This document shows, one piece after another, positions 1 through 5,954 of a stretch of DNA of 9,136 nucleotides. The stretch lies in NCBI GenBank assembly GCA_027037155.1, contig JALWBK010000154.1, forward strand, positions 1 through 9,136, in the 5' to 3' direction. Origin of the DNA: a bacterium. Lineage in GTDB: Bacteria > Thermosulfidibacterota > Thermosulfidibacteria > Thermosulfidibacterales > Thermosulfidibacteraceae. The translations under genes were made by a program, and so were the position numbers. Each line of letters begins with the position of its first letter. The stretch's first letter is position 1. The notes under the pieces were generated by a model, which saw nothing but the letters and a program-made list of their open reading frames with translations, was not told the origin of the DNA and ran no database searches.

Positions 1-41
1 CCTTTTGTATTATCTTACACCTAACAGATTGGAGGAATAGA

Positions 42-722
42 ATGGGTGTGTCAACGGTATTCTTCAGACTTTTGCTCGCGCTGATCCTTGGTGGAGCCAT
101 AGGAATTGAAAGGGAGATAAGGGGTCAACCTGCTGGATTTAGAACCCATGCAATTCTTTCTATCGGTTCTGCTTTGATAAGCATTATTTCTGTGTTAGCT
201 GCACTTAACTTTGGGGTTGCCGGCAAGGCTGCTGCCGATCCCATGAGGATAGCGGCTCAGATAGTTAGCGGCATTGGTTTTCTCGGAGCAGGAGCAATAC
301 TCAGGATAGGTGCTTCTGTTAAGGGGCTTACCACCGCTGCAAGTTTATGGGCCACCGCTGGTGTGGGTATGGCCTGTGGTATGGGGATATACTCCGGTGC
401 TTTTATTGCTACCGGTCTGATACTTGTTACGTTGTTTTTGCTGGGGAAGTTGGAAAAGACCTATCTTTTTACCAAACCTAAGCGCACTCTGCTCATAGAG
501 GCCAGAGAGGATCCATCCCTGATGGGACATATTGAAGAGACGCTAGATACTATGGGCTACACTATGGACTTTGTAGAGCTTGAGAGAGAGCAGACCAGTG
601 GTATGGTAGAGATGCAGATGGTTATAAGGCCCAAGCCGGGCTTCGTTGCTGAAGAAGACAAGACGGTAATAGCCAAGAGGTTACTTTCTATACCTGAGAT
701 AAAGAACGTGGAGATCAGGTAA
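42..722 (+). CDS. MgtC/SapB family inner-membrane protein
   Basis: The 226-residue product matches the MgtC/SapB family. The first ~140 residues are hydrophobic and carry the family signatures GGAIGIEREIRGQPAGFRTH (17-36), DPMRIAAQIVSGIGFLGAGA (66-85) and KGLTTAASLW (94-103), in about four to five membrane segments. A soluble C-terminal domain (about 147-226) resembles the ACT-like domain of longer MgtC proteins. MgtC proteins are tied to growth at low Mg2+ and to control of membrane ATP synthase in Salmonella, but chromosomal homologues outside pathogens have no settled role, so the substrate is open. The ATG is preceded by GGAGG (31-35) at 6-nt spacing, which fixes the start. A TATTAT at 8-13 could be a -10 box, but its -35 would lie outside the window. 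The stop is only 6 nt from the 3' end of the convergent tRNA-Val, and I see no separate terminator. Confidence 0.93.
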   Translation: MGVSTVFFRLLLALILGGAIGIEREIRGQPAGFRTHAILSIGSALISIISVLAALNFGVAGKAAADPMRIAAQIVSGIGFLGAGAILRIGASVKGLTTAASLWATAGVGMACGMGIYSGAFIATGLILVTLFLLGKLEKTYLFTKPKRTLLIEAREDPSLMGHIEETLDTMGYTMDFVELEREQTSGMVEMQMVIRPKPGFVAEEDKTVIAKRLLSIPEIKNVEIR

Positions 723-728
723 GTTATT

Positions 729-803
729 TGGTGGGCGATGGAGGATTTGAACCTCCGACCTCTCCCTTGTGAGGGGAGCGCTCTCCCCCTGAGCTAATCG
801 CCC
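729..803 (-). tRNA. tRNA-Val (anticodon CAC)
   Basis: Read on the minus strand this folds as a full cloverleaf: acceptor GGGCGAT/ATCGCCC, D arm GCTC/GAGC with a 7-nt loop, anticodon stem CTCCC/GGGAG with loop CTCACAA, a 5-nt variable region, and T arm GGAGG/CCTCC with loop TTCAAAT. The anticodon is CAC, reading valine GTG. The body is 72 nt (732-803) with discriminator A73, and the CCA end is encoded (729-731). It is the second gene of a tandem pair; the Ala tRNA ends 5 nt upstream. Confidence 0.96.
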
Positions 804-808
804 ACCCA

Positions 809-881
809 TGGACGGTGCCGGATTCGAACCGGCGGCCTCTACCGTGCGAGGGTAGCGCTCTCCCAACTGAGCTAACCGCCC
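809..881 (-). tRNA. tRNA-Ala (anticodon CGC)
   Basis: The minus strand gives a 73-nt cloverleaf: acceptor GGGCGGT/ACCGTCC, D arm GCTC/GAGC with an 8-nt loop, anticodon stem CTACC/GGTAG with loop CTCGCAC, and T arm GCCGG/CCGGC with loop TTCGAAT. The anticodon CGC reads alanine GCG. The acceptor contains the G3:U70 wobble pair, the classic identity element for alanyl-tRNA synthetase, which confirms the call. CCA is not encoded: TGGGT follows A73. This contrasts with the adjacent tRNA-Val. The 5' end lies 38 nt downstream of the stop of the SUMF1-like gene on the same strand. Confidence 0.96.
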
Positions 882-894
882 TCACCGGGTTTCA

Positions 895-923
895 TATTTA
901 AACCAATCGTCTTTTTTTTTCAA
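895..923 (-). promoter_or_regulatory. weak candidate promoter for the tRNA pair
   Basis: On the minus strand TTGAAA (923-918) overlaps the stop codon of the SUMF1-like gene, and TAAATA (900-895) lies 17 nt further on, about 14 nt before the tRNA-Ala 5' end. A run of nine A follows the -35-like box. The -10 match is poor (3 of 6), so the tRNAs could instead be read through from the cytochrome block; no terminator hairpin separates them. Confidence 0.3.
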
Positions 924-1717
924 TACACAGACAGCTCATTTTTGCGTATGATGAGCCTTATACCTATGGTGTCGTATCTTCTTTTGGGATCTATACCCCT
1001 TCTCACCGAACAGCGAACGTTTTTGTCCTGGGTTTCCCAACCTCCTCCTTTGATCACCTTTTTCTCTTTAGGCGAGGGAATGCCAGGTACCGAGTACCAG
1101 TCTTCAGTCCACTCCCACACATTTCCGAGCACATCGTACACTCCCAAGGCGTTTGGTTCAAAGGTCTTTACGGGAGAGGTGAATCTGTACCGGTCTTTGC
1201 CAGATCTTCCTCCAAAGCCAGACCAATAGTTCATGCGGTTGGGATCGGGGCCACTTGCTCCTCCTTTTTTGCAGACGTACTCCCATTCTTTTTCAGTGGG
1301 TAGAGCAAAAGGTAGGTTATGCTGCTTCTTTAACCAACTTGCCAGTGCTTTTGCGTCGTACCAGTTAACACATACCACAGGATGATCTTTGCCCTGCTTG
1401 AAGGTGGGCTTTCCAGTAAACTCACATCCCCAGAGGTGTTTTTGATCTGGTTTGTAGCCCGATATTTTCAGAAACCTCTTCCACTGTTCTACGGTTATTT
1501 CCGTTTCGCTGATCCAAAAGTCCCCAACGCACACTTTCCTCTGAGGCTTCTCATCAAAGTAGCACTGGGGGTTATCTTTGGGGCATCCCATAAGGTAACA
1601 GCCCCCATGAACCTTTACAAACCTTATGCCCAATTTAGGCTCTTTCCATACTTCTTTAGAAAAAGTGGGAAGCGAAACACTCGGTATTAAAAGAAGTAGA
1701 ATCATGAGTTTCTTCAT
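920..1717 (-). CDS. exported SUMF1/FGE-fold protein lacking the catalytic cysteine pair
   Basis: The 265-residue protein has an N-terminal signal peptide (K2-K3, hydrophobic core 4-13, cleavage possibly near 20) and so is probably periplasmic. The rest is one formylglycine-generating-enzyme/sulfatase-modifying-factor (SUMF1) domain. Landmarks are GGCYLMGC (38-45), DFWISETEIT (66-75), PVVCVNWYDAKA (113-124), LPTEKEWEY (139-147), NALGVYDVLGNVWEW (189-203), GGGW (224-227) and IGIR (251-254). In true FGE two cysteines just after the GGS(Y/W) motif carry out oxidation of the sulfatase cysteine. Here that stretch reads WETQDKNV with no Cys until C236, so FGE activity is unlikely. Eight cysteines (40, 45, 52, 63, 98, 116, 149, 236) suggest disulfides or metal binding. 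It follows the octahaem gene on the same strand after 57 nt containing a hairpin. NirV, beside some copper nitrite reductases, is a SUMF1-family precedent next to a nitrogen-oxide reductase. An AAAAGGAG Shine-Dalgarno (1730-1723) supports the ATG. The exact function is unknown. Confidence 0.85.
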   Translation of the reverse strand: MKKLMILLLLIPSVSLPTFSKEVWKEPKLGIRFVKVHGGCYLMGCPKDNPQCYFDEKPQRKVCVGDFWISETEITVEQWKRFLKISGYKPDQKHLWGCEFTGKPTFKQGKDHPVVCVNWYDAKALASWLKKQHNLPFALPTEKEWEYVCKKGGASGPDPNRMNYWSGFGGRSGKDRYRFTSPVKTFEPNALGVYDVLGNVWEWTEDWYSVPGIPSPKEKKVIKGGGWETQDKNVRCSVRRGIDPKRRYDTIGIRLIIRKNELSVY

Positions 1718-1735
1718 GGTAGCTCCTTTTAGAAG

Positions 1736-1758
1736 AGGGGAGGGAAGAACCCTCCCCT
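1736..1758. other. perfect 9-bp intercistronic hairpin
   Basis: AGGGGAGGG (1736-1744), loop AAGAA, then CCCTCCCCT (1750-1758) is a perfect 9-bp inverted repeat between the octahaem cytochrome stop and the SUMF1-like gene. In the direction of these genes (minus strand) it is followed by CTTCT and then directly by the Shine-Dalgarno, so it lacks a proper U tract there. It may stabilise the upstream message, attenuate, or lower translation of the downstream gene. On the plus strand it is followed by TTTAAGTTTTTT and would look like an intrinsic terminator for antisense transcripts, but no plus-strand gene ends here. Confidence 0.6.
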
Positions 1759-1774
1759 TTAAGTTTTTTGGAAA

Positions 1775-3136
1775 TTAATAGGGTGCGGAGGACATTACTG
1801 GTGAGAGCTCTTCTATCTTGTTATGCTTAATCCTCCAGTTATAGATCTCCTGCATATCTTTGAACACCTGGAACATCTGGAAGAATCCATGCCAGTGGGC
1901 ATAGTCAGGTCCATCCATGGCAGCTCCCTGTCTCGCCCTTCTTCCAGTGTGGTGCCAGAAGTAGTAGTACAGCTCTTGGAAGGCATCGGACCACGGATCC
2001 TTCTTTAGGAGACCGCGCTTTTTGAGATCCTTCAACATGGCTTCCGCTTTATCATAGTAGAAGTCGTACAGTTTGACGGCATCGTCCAGCTTCTTGAAGA
2101 AGTTCTTGGTGTGGGTTGTAGAATGACAGTTGGAGCATACCTTCATCATGAGTTTTCTTCCTCTGGGTCCGTAACCACGCTCGGGCTGATCTTTGGGGGT
2201 GTTTACGCCCCTTATGGCGTCGCCGTTTTTGTGCATGAGGTCCCAGTAGAGCCTTTCACCTATATTGTGAGTGGTTTTCAGATCACCAATGCCGCTCATG
2301 TGGCACACGGCACAGGTGGGTGCCTCATAGTCTCCAGGCTCCCAGGCGTCAGGTGCGCTGTCCCACTTCCACTTCTCGCCATGGGCGAGATACAGCTGAC
2401 CGTGGGCACTCTCAAGGTAGATTTCAATGTCAGGATGGTCCGGTCCAAGGTGGCACCTTCCACAAGTGTCGGGCTTTCTGGCCTGCTCAATGGAGAACTT
2501 GTGTCTGTAATGGCAGGCTACACAGTTTCCTATTCCACCGTCGGGATACCTTGTTCCTATACCTCCAGGCCATCCGTCGCTTAGAGGCTTCTTATCGGGT
2601 CCGAGTTTTACCTTTGAACCATGACACATCTGGCAACCAGTTCTTCTGGTCGCTGTGGTTCTGGGATCCCCTTTGGTGAGTCCAGCGAATATTCCTCCCT
2701 CATAGAACTCTTGTAGTTTTCTCAGTTTTGGTACTTCCACAACAGGTCTGGATGCAAGCCTTGCGTGGGCGCTCTTGCTGAACTGCTCGGCTTCCGTTGG
2801 GTGGCACTTGGCACAGGTCTTGGGGCTTACCATGGGTGAGATGTAGATGTTAGTTCCCTTGGTTCCCTCGCACTGGCTTGCCATAGGTGAGCTCTTCGGT
2901 ACCACGTGGCAGTCATAACAGGAGACGCCAGCGTGAGCCATGCGGCTTTCCTTCCACTGCATAACGATACCGGGGGTCTTTTTTGCGTGACACTCGATAC
3001 ACTGGAGAGCCTCCCTGGAGAAACCCCTCTTAATAACGAGATTGGTGTTCTTGGCAAGGTTGGGATAGTACTGAGCATGGGTGGTTAGCGGTAGTAAAAA
3101 TACCATTAAAAACGACAAAAACCAAAATCTCCTCAT
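1775..3136 (-). CDS. hao: octahaem cytochrome c, hydroxylamine oxidoreductase (HAO) family
   Basis: From the ATG at 3136 the product is 453 residues with a signal peptide (RR at 2-3, hydrophobic 4-18, THA-Q cleavage site at about 21) and is periplasmic. Eight CXXCH sites start at C46, C73, C108, C168, C205, C225, C275 and C334. The helical tail holds [20 protein letters not shown] (about 394-413) followed by HWHG, typical of HAO-family octahaem proteins; by family analogy the fourth haem is the active site. No C-terminal membrane anchor is present. In nitrifiers HAO oxidises hydroxylamine. In Campylobacterota the HAO-like enzyme paired with a NapC-type partner is proposed to reduce nitrite, and that is the context here. 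C89 lies outside any CXXCH. The ATG overlaps the TGA of the tetrahaem gene by one base (TGATG), indicating translational coupling; GGAGG (3150-3146) is 9 nt upstream. A GTG at 3139 is the alternative start. Reductase against dehydrogenase activity cannot be settled here. Confidence 0.88.
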   Translation of the reverse strand: MRRFWFLSFLMVFLLPLTTHAQYYPNLAKNTNLVIKRGFSREALQCIECHAKKTPGIVMQWKESRMAHAGVSCYDCHVVPKSSPMASQCEGTKGTNIYISPMVSPKTCAKCHPTEAEQFSKSAHARLASRPVVEVPKLRKLQEFYEGGIFAGLTKGDPRTTATRRTGCQMCHGSKVKLGPDKKPLSDGWPGGIGTRYPDGGIGNCVACHYRHKFSIEQARKPDTCGRCHLGPDHPDIEIYLESAHGQLYLAHGEKWKWDSAPDAWEPGDYEAPTCAVCHMSGIGDLKTTHNIGERLYWDLMHKNGDAIRGVNTPKDQPERGYGPRGRKLMMKVCSNCHSTTHTKNFFKKLDDAVKLYDFYYDKAEAMLKDLKKRGLLKKDPWSDAFQELYYYFWHHTGRRARQGAAMDGPDYAHWHGFFQMFQVFKDMQEIYNWRIKHNKIEELSPVMSSAPY

Positions 3137-3684
3137 CACAGTTCACCTCCCTGTTTAATTTTTTCCTTTAACTGGGCTATTAAGTCTCCATGACCTGCAG
3201 TTTTGTGGCAGGAAACACATGTCTTATCAGTCTCACGAAGAAGATAGGCTCTGTGAGCTAAGATGGCTTTGAGCGGCACACCACTACCTATCAGCTCCTT
3301 ATGGCACTCCCTACAACCAGACTCATAAACCTTTCTGGGTCTTTTGGTATTCTCAAGTTCTGCTATCCATTCCTTTAAAGAGGCTTTTTTCTTTGTCATG
3401 TGGGCGTAAAAGTCTGACATCCCCGCCTTTGCCTTGGTTATTAAATATTTCATAAGACCTTCATGGGGCAGATGACAGTCGGTACACTTGGCCCTTATGG
3501 TTCCCCTGTTGTGGGTACCGTGGGGACCTGTTACCCATGTGTTATAAAAAAAACGCATCTCGTGACAGGACTTACAGAAGGAGACATGGTTGGTGCTAAT
3601 AATTTGTGAGGCGGAAATAAAAGCAGCAACTGCCGTTATAATGGCACCTAAAACAAAACCTGTTATAATTCTGCCCAATTGCAT
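3136..3684 (-). CDS. NapC/NirT/NrfH-family membrane-anchored tetrahaem cytochrome c
   Basis: The product is about 182 residues: one N-terminal membrane helix (about 5-29) as uncleaved anchor, then a periplasmic domain with four CXXCH sites at C37, C67, C124 and C156. The first is CKSCHEM, matching the CXXCHxM haem-1 site of NapC/NrfH proteins, where Met rather than a second His is the ligand. These proteins oxidise menaquinol and pass electrons to a periplasmic reductase. The immediate overlap with the octahaem gene makes that the evident partner, as in the proposed CycX-Hao pairs of Campylobacterota. The closest family member (CycX, NrfH, NapC, TorC-like) needs a tree. It lies 70 nt after the response-regulator stop, behind its own likely promoter. 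The start is ambiguous: a GTG at 3687 abuts the Shine-Dalgarno, the ATG at 3684 is 3 nt from GGAGG, and a TTG at 3678 has 9-nt spacing and may be the real start. Confidence 0.88.
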   Translation of the reverse strand: MQLGRIITGFVLGAIITAVAAFISASQIISTNHVSFCKSCHEMRFFYNTWVTGPHGTHNRGTIRAKCTDCHLPHEGLMKYLITKAKAGMSDFYAHMTKKKASLKEWIAELENTKRPRKVYESGCRECHKELIGSGVPLKAILAHRAYLLRETDKTCVSCHKTAGHGDLIAQLKEKIKQGGEL

Positions 3685-3687
3685 CAC

Positions 3688-3695
3688 CTCCTTTC
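3688..3695 (-). promoter_or_regulatory. strong Shine-Dalgarno that decides the tetrahaem start
   Basis: On the minus strand the sequence is AAAGGAGG running into TGATGCAATTGG, a near-complete complement to the 16S rRNA tail. A GTG start directly after it has no spacing and the ATG has only 3 nt, whereas the in-frame TTG at 3678 has 9 nt. The usual 5-10 nt window favours TTG, which would shorten the protein by two residues relative to the ATG. Confidence 0.65.
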
Positions 3696-3711
3696 GCTTT
3701 TCCTATGGACT

Positions 3712-3741
3712 AAAATACCAGCTGGGAGAGGAATATGACAA
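3712..3741 (-). promoter_or_regulatory. probable sigma70-type promoter of the tetrahaem-octahaem genes
   Basis: Minus strand: TTGTCA (3741-3736, 5 of 6 to consensus), an 18-nt spacer, then TATTTT (3717-3712, 4 of 6), with an extended -10 TGG just before it (3720-3718). The predicted start lies near 3705, giving a leader of roughly 20-25 nt that contains the Shine-Dalgarno. It sits in the only sizeable gap of the block, between the response regulator and the tetrahaem gene. Confidence 0.6.
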
Positions 3742-3773
3742 GGTTAAAGCTCTGTTAATTTTCTGTTAAATTC
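3741..3773 (-). promoter_or_regulatory. three 11-bp-phased direct repeats, likely OmpR/PhoB-family operator
   Basis: Plus-strand repeats AGGTTAA (3741), CTGTTAA (3752) and CTGTTAA (3763) start exactly 11 bp apart, which gives TTAA-N7-TTAA-N7-TTAA. The last two share seven of seven bases and the first shares five. OmpR/PhoB-family dimers bind head-to-tail on direct repeats with 11-bp phasing, as in pho boxes and CtrA boxes. The array abuts the -35 of the cytochrome promoter and runs into the last codons of the response-regulator gene, the obvious candidate to bind it. Confidence 0.55.
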
Positions 3774-4450
3774 TTGTTTGGCGGGACAAATTTATACCCG
3801 ATTCCAGGGCAGGTGAGGATGATGGATGGGTTTTCGGGATCAGGTTCTATTTTGCTCCTGAGTTTCTTGATGTGAACATCTATGGTTCTGCTCCACGGGT
3901 ACAGCTCTTTATCCTTCCAGATCCTGCTCTTTATGAAATCTCTGCTTAGAACCTCTCCGCTGTGTGATGCCAAAAGATAGAGAAGCTCAAATTCCCTTTT
4001 GGTTAGGGATACAGGTCTGCTGTTAACCGTTACCTCCATCTTACTCGCATCTATACGCAGATACCCAAAGTCAAGGATCCGAGGCTTTTGGGTTCTTCTC
4101 AACCTTGCTTTAACGCGGGCAAGCAGTTCCATATAATCAAAAGGTTTAGTTACATAATCATCGGCACCTGATTCAAAGCCGGTTATTTTGTCTTTTACAT
4201 CGCTTTTGACCGTAAGCATTATTATAGGTGTATCTTTAGACTCCCTAATTTTTTTGCAGAGAGTGAAGCCGTCCATGTCAGGTAGGTTTATATCAAGTAT
4301 AATGAGATCTACAGGGTTCTTATTCAGCTTTTTTAAAGCTTCTGCTGCATTCTCGGCAGTGTCAACCTCAAAGCCATCGGTTTCAAATTGATCCTTCAAA
4401 ACTCTCAGTATGTCTCTATCATCCTCTATTATGAGCAGTCTATGCTTCAT
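3755..4450 (-). CDS. OmpR/PhoB-family DNA-binding response regulator
   Basis: The 231-residue protein has an N-terminal receiver (about 1-118) with acidic residues E9, D10 and D11, phosphoacceptor D53 (in LILDINLPDMDG), T80 and K102. The C-terminal winged helix (about 127-223) includes LTKREFELLYLLA (149-161), TIDVHIKKLRSK (189-200) and the wing motif PGIGYKF (215-221). All phosphorylation residues are present, so it should be a functional transcription factor. It overlaps the 3' end of the kinase gene by 11 bp and is therefore its cognate partner. Directly downstream lie phased repeats and a promoter in front of the cytochrome genes, which makes direct control of those genes likely. The inducing signal and whether it activates or represses are not visible. 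Confidence 0.95.
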   Translation of the reverse strand: MKHRLLIIEDDRDILRVLKDQFETDGFEVDTAENAAEALKKLNKNPVDLIILDINLPDMDGFTLCKKIRESKDTPIIMLTVKSDVKDKITGFESGADDYVTKPFDYMELLARVKARLRRTQKPRILDFGYLRIDASKMEVTVNSRPVSLTKREFELLYLLASHSGEVLSRDFIKSRIWKDKELYPWSRTIDVHIKKLRSKIEPDPENPSIILTCPGIGYKFVPPNKNLTEN

Positions 4451-5918
4451 GACGGTTACAAGGTAATTTTATCACAACCTTTGTGCCCTTGGAATCGGAA
4501 GTTATCTCTATACTTCCGCCGTGGGCCTCTACAACAGCCTTGGCTATTGTGAGCCCCAATCCCAGTCCTTTGCTGTTTTTGTCCTTGAAGAATTTGTTGA
4601 AAACAAGATCTCTGTACTGAGAAGGGATGCCAGGCCCCTGATCTTTAACTTCCACCTGAACGTAATCGTTTGCTTCGGAAACATCTATCTCTATTTCTCC
4701 ATTCTCAGGCGAGAACTTTAAAGCATTGTCTAAAATATTGGCAATGGTTCTGTAAAGTTTGGTTGGATCGGCTTTAAGCAGGATTTCATCCTTTGTTGTG
4801 TGGCATATTATTCGTACCCTCTTCTCGTCGGCAAGAGGCTTGACGGAGAATATCACCTCGGTGATTAGATCTACCAGATCAACGACCTCTAAGTTCAGCT
4901 CTAAGCTGCCGCTTTCTAACTTGGTGCACTCTATTATGTCGTCTATGAGCAGCGAAAGCCTGTTTATGTTCTTTCTGATGATGCTTGTGTACGGTTCCCC
5001 CTCTCCTTTTCTTGCAAGGATGTCTGCCGCTCCTTTAATGGCGGTTATGGGAGTCTTCAGATCGTGGGTGATATTGGCAAAGAACTCTTCGTAAACCTTC
5101 TGAAGTTTTTGGGTGGCCTCCTTCACCTTTGTCTCAAGTTCCTTTTGGTGTGAGTTGATGGTTTGGATCATAATATTGAAGTGTTTTGCGAAGACACCCC
5201 ATTCATCGTTGTTGGTAATGTCCACTTTGATGTCGTAGTTGCCTTTTTCTATTTCTGATATAGCATCTATAAAAGTGTTAAGAGGTTTGATAACAAGCCG
5301 ATGTATCCAGAACAGAAGCACCAAGAGGATGGCGCCTACCGAAAGCACCGTGTACCCAAACATGTAGGCTTTGCTGTGTCTAAGTTCCTTGAAGGCGGCA
5401 TCTACCGGAAACCATATACTTATACAACCTGTCTTCTTCTCCCTCATGTTGGAATGGCAGTTTGTGCACTCGCTTTTAAATTTTAGCGGAGCTGCAAATC
5501 GGAAAAGCAGATGTCCATCTCTTTTCTCAATGGACCATACGCTCTTTTTTCCGTTTTCAAGTTGTTTTAGTGCTTCCTTCTCAAAGCTGTCGGGGGTGTG
5601 ATTGGGATTTTTGGGATTCTGCACTGCGATCTTGATGTAGTAGGGCAGGACACTTTGCTTCTGGGCGTAATGGGTGAGTTTGGCCACAAAGTGGGATGGG
5701 GTGATGAGTCTGTAGTTTTTTTTGTCTTTAACGTATATGCCGTTTTTCTCAGAAATCCAGTGTCTGGTAAGAAGAACGGTGTGGTATATGCCTTCAGCTT
5801 GATGTTTCAGGTTTTCAACGAGGGTGTGTTCCTGGATGCGAGTGTTCCAAAAGTAGAAGAATCCCCATAGTGTAATGAAGACTGCAACAAAAAGGACCGT
5901 TATCTTTGCCTTTAGCAT
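4440..5918 (-). CDS. membrane sensor histidine kinase with periplasmic c-haem (Tll0287/DUF3365-like) domain
   Basis: The 492-residue kinase has membrane helix 1 at about 6-24, a periplasmic sensor (25-183), helix 2 at about 186-208, a HAMP linker (about 208-262), a dimerisation/phosphoacceptor domain with ITHDLKTP (H285) and a GHKL ATPase domain: N box NILDNALKF (394-402), G1 DQGPGIP (426-432), F box FNKFF (440-444) and G2 GLGLGLTIA (451-459). The sensor ends in CTNCH (151-155) near a further Cys (C165), with the length and position expected of Tll0287/DUF3365-type haem domains, so one covalent c-type haem is predicted. Sitting next to 12 further c-type haems, it probably senses redox state or a ligand such as nitrite, NO or hydroxylamine; this is inference. 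The 11-bp overlap with the regulator gene shows a two-component operon. The ATG has only weak Shine-Dalgarno similarity (AGAG, 3-nt spacing) and lies about 7 nt from a -10-like TATATT, so the message may be nearly leaderless. Confidence 0.92.
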   Translation of the reverse strand: MLKAKITVLFVAVFITLWGFFYFWNTRIQEHTLVENLKHQAEGIYHTVLLTRHWISEKNGIYVKDKKNYRLITPSHFVAKLTHYAQKQSVLPYYIKIAVQNPKNPNHTPDSFEKEALKQLENGKKSVWSIEKRDGHLLFRFAAPLKFKSECTNCHSNMREKKTGCISIWFPVDAAFKELRHSKAYMFGYTVLSVGAILLVLLFWIHRLVIKPLNTFIDAISEIEKGNYDIKVDITNNDEWGVFAKHFNIMIQTINSHQKELETKVKEATQKLQKVYEEFFANITHDLKTPITAIKGAADILARKGEGEPYTSIIRKNINRLSLLIDDIIECTKLESGSLELNLEVVDLVDLITEVIFSVKPLADEKRVRIICHTTKDEILLKADPTKLYRTIANILDNALKFSPENGEIEIDVSEANDYVQVEVKDQGPGIPSQYRDLVFNKFFKDKNSKGLGLGLTIAKAVVEAHGGSIEITSDSKGTKVVIKLPCNRHEA

Positions 5919-5933
5919 CTTCTCTAATATAAT
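5905..5933 (+). promoter_or_regulatory. promoter for the exonuclease III gene
   Basis: A perfect TATAAT at 5928-5933 is preceded by TTGCCT (5906-5911, 4 of 6 to consensus) at 16-nt spacing, inside the 5' end of the divergent kinase gene. The predicted start near 5940 would give a leader of about 28 nt carrying the GGAGG at 5959-5963. Confidence 0.5.
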
Positions 5934-5954
5934 TCAAATGCGAATTGTAAACAA
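5926..5954 (-). promoter_or_regulatory. candidate promoter for the sensor kinase, overlapping the divergent -10
   Basis: Minus strand TATATT (5931-5926, 5 of 6) shares four base pairs with the plus-strand TATAAT, giving a nearly symmetric AATATAAT core. A weak -35, TTGTTT (5954-5949, 3 of 6), sits 17 nt upstream. The predicted start falls at about the kinase ATG (5918). Confidence 0.4.

Noticed and set aside
920..1717. Active formylglycine-generating enzyme for a sulfatase
   Set aside because: The catalytic cysteine pair after the GG-W motif is missing, the protein is exported, and no sulfatase gene is nearby in the window.
1736..1769. Canonical intrinsic terminator on the plus strand
   Set aside because: The hairpin plus T tract looks right on the plus strand, but no plus-strand gene lies upstream. 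It is listed as an intercistronic hairpin instead.
2111..2584. 157-codon plus-strand open frame across the octahaem gene
   Set aside because: The opposite strand encodes several conserved CXXCH motifs in order. The plus-strand frame has no family features and is a by-product of the codon use of the real gene.
1775..3136. Octahaem sulfite reductase (MccA) as an alternative identity
   Set aside because: MccA carries a special haem site with a long spacer between its two cysteines before the His. All eight sites here are ordinary CXXCH, and the C-terminal WHH...DYAHWHG segment fits the HAO family.
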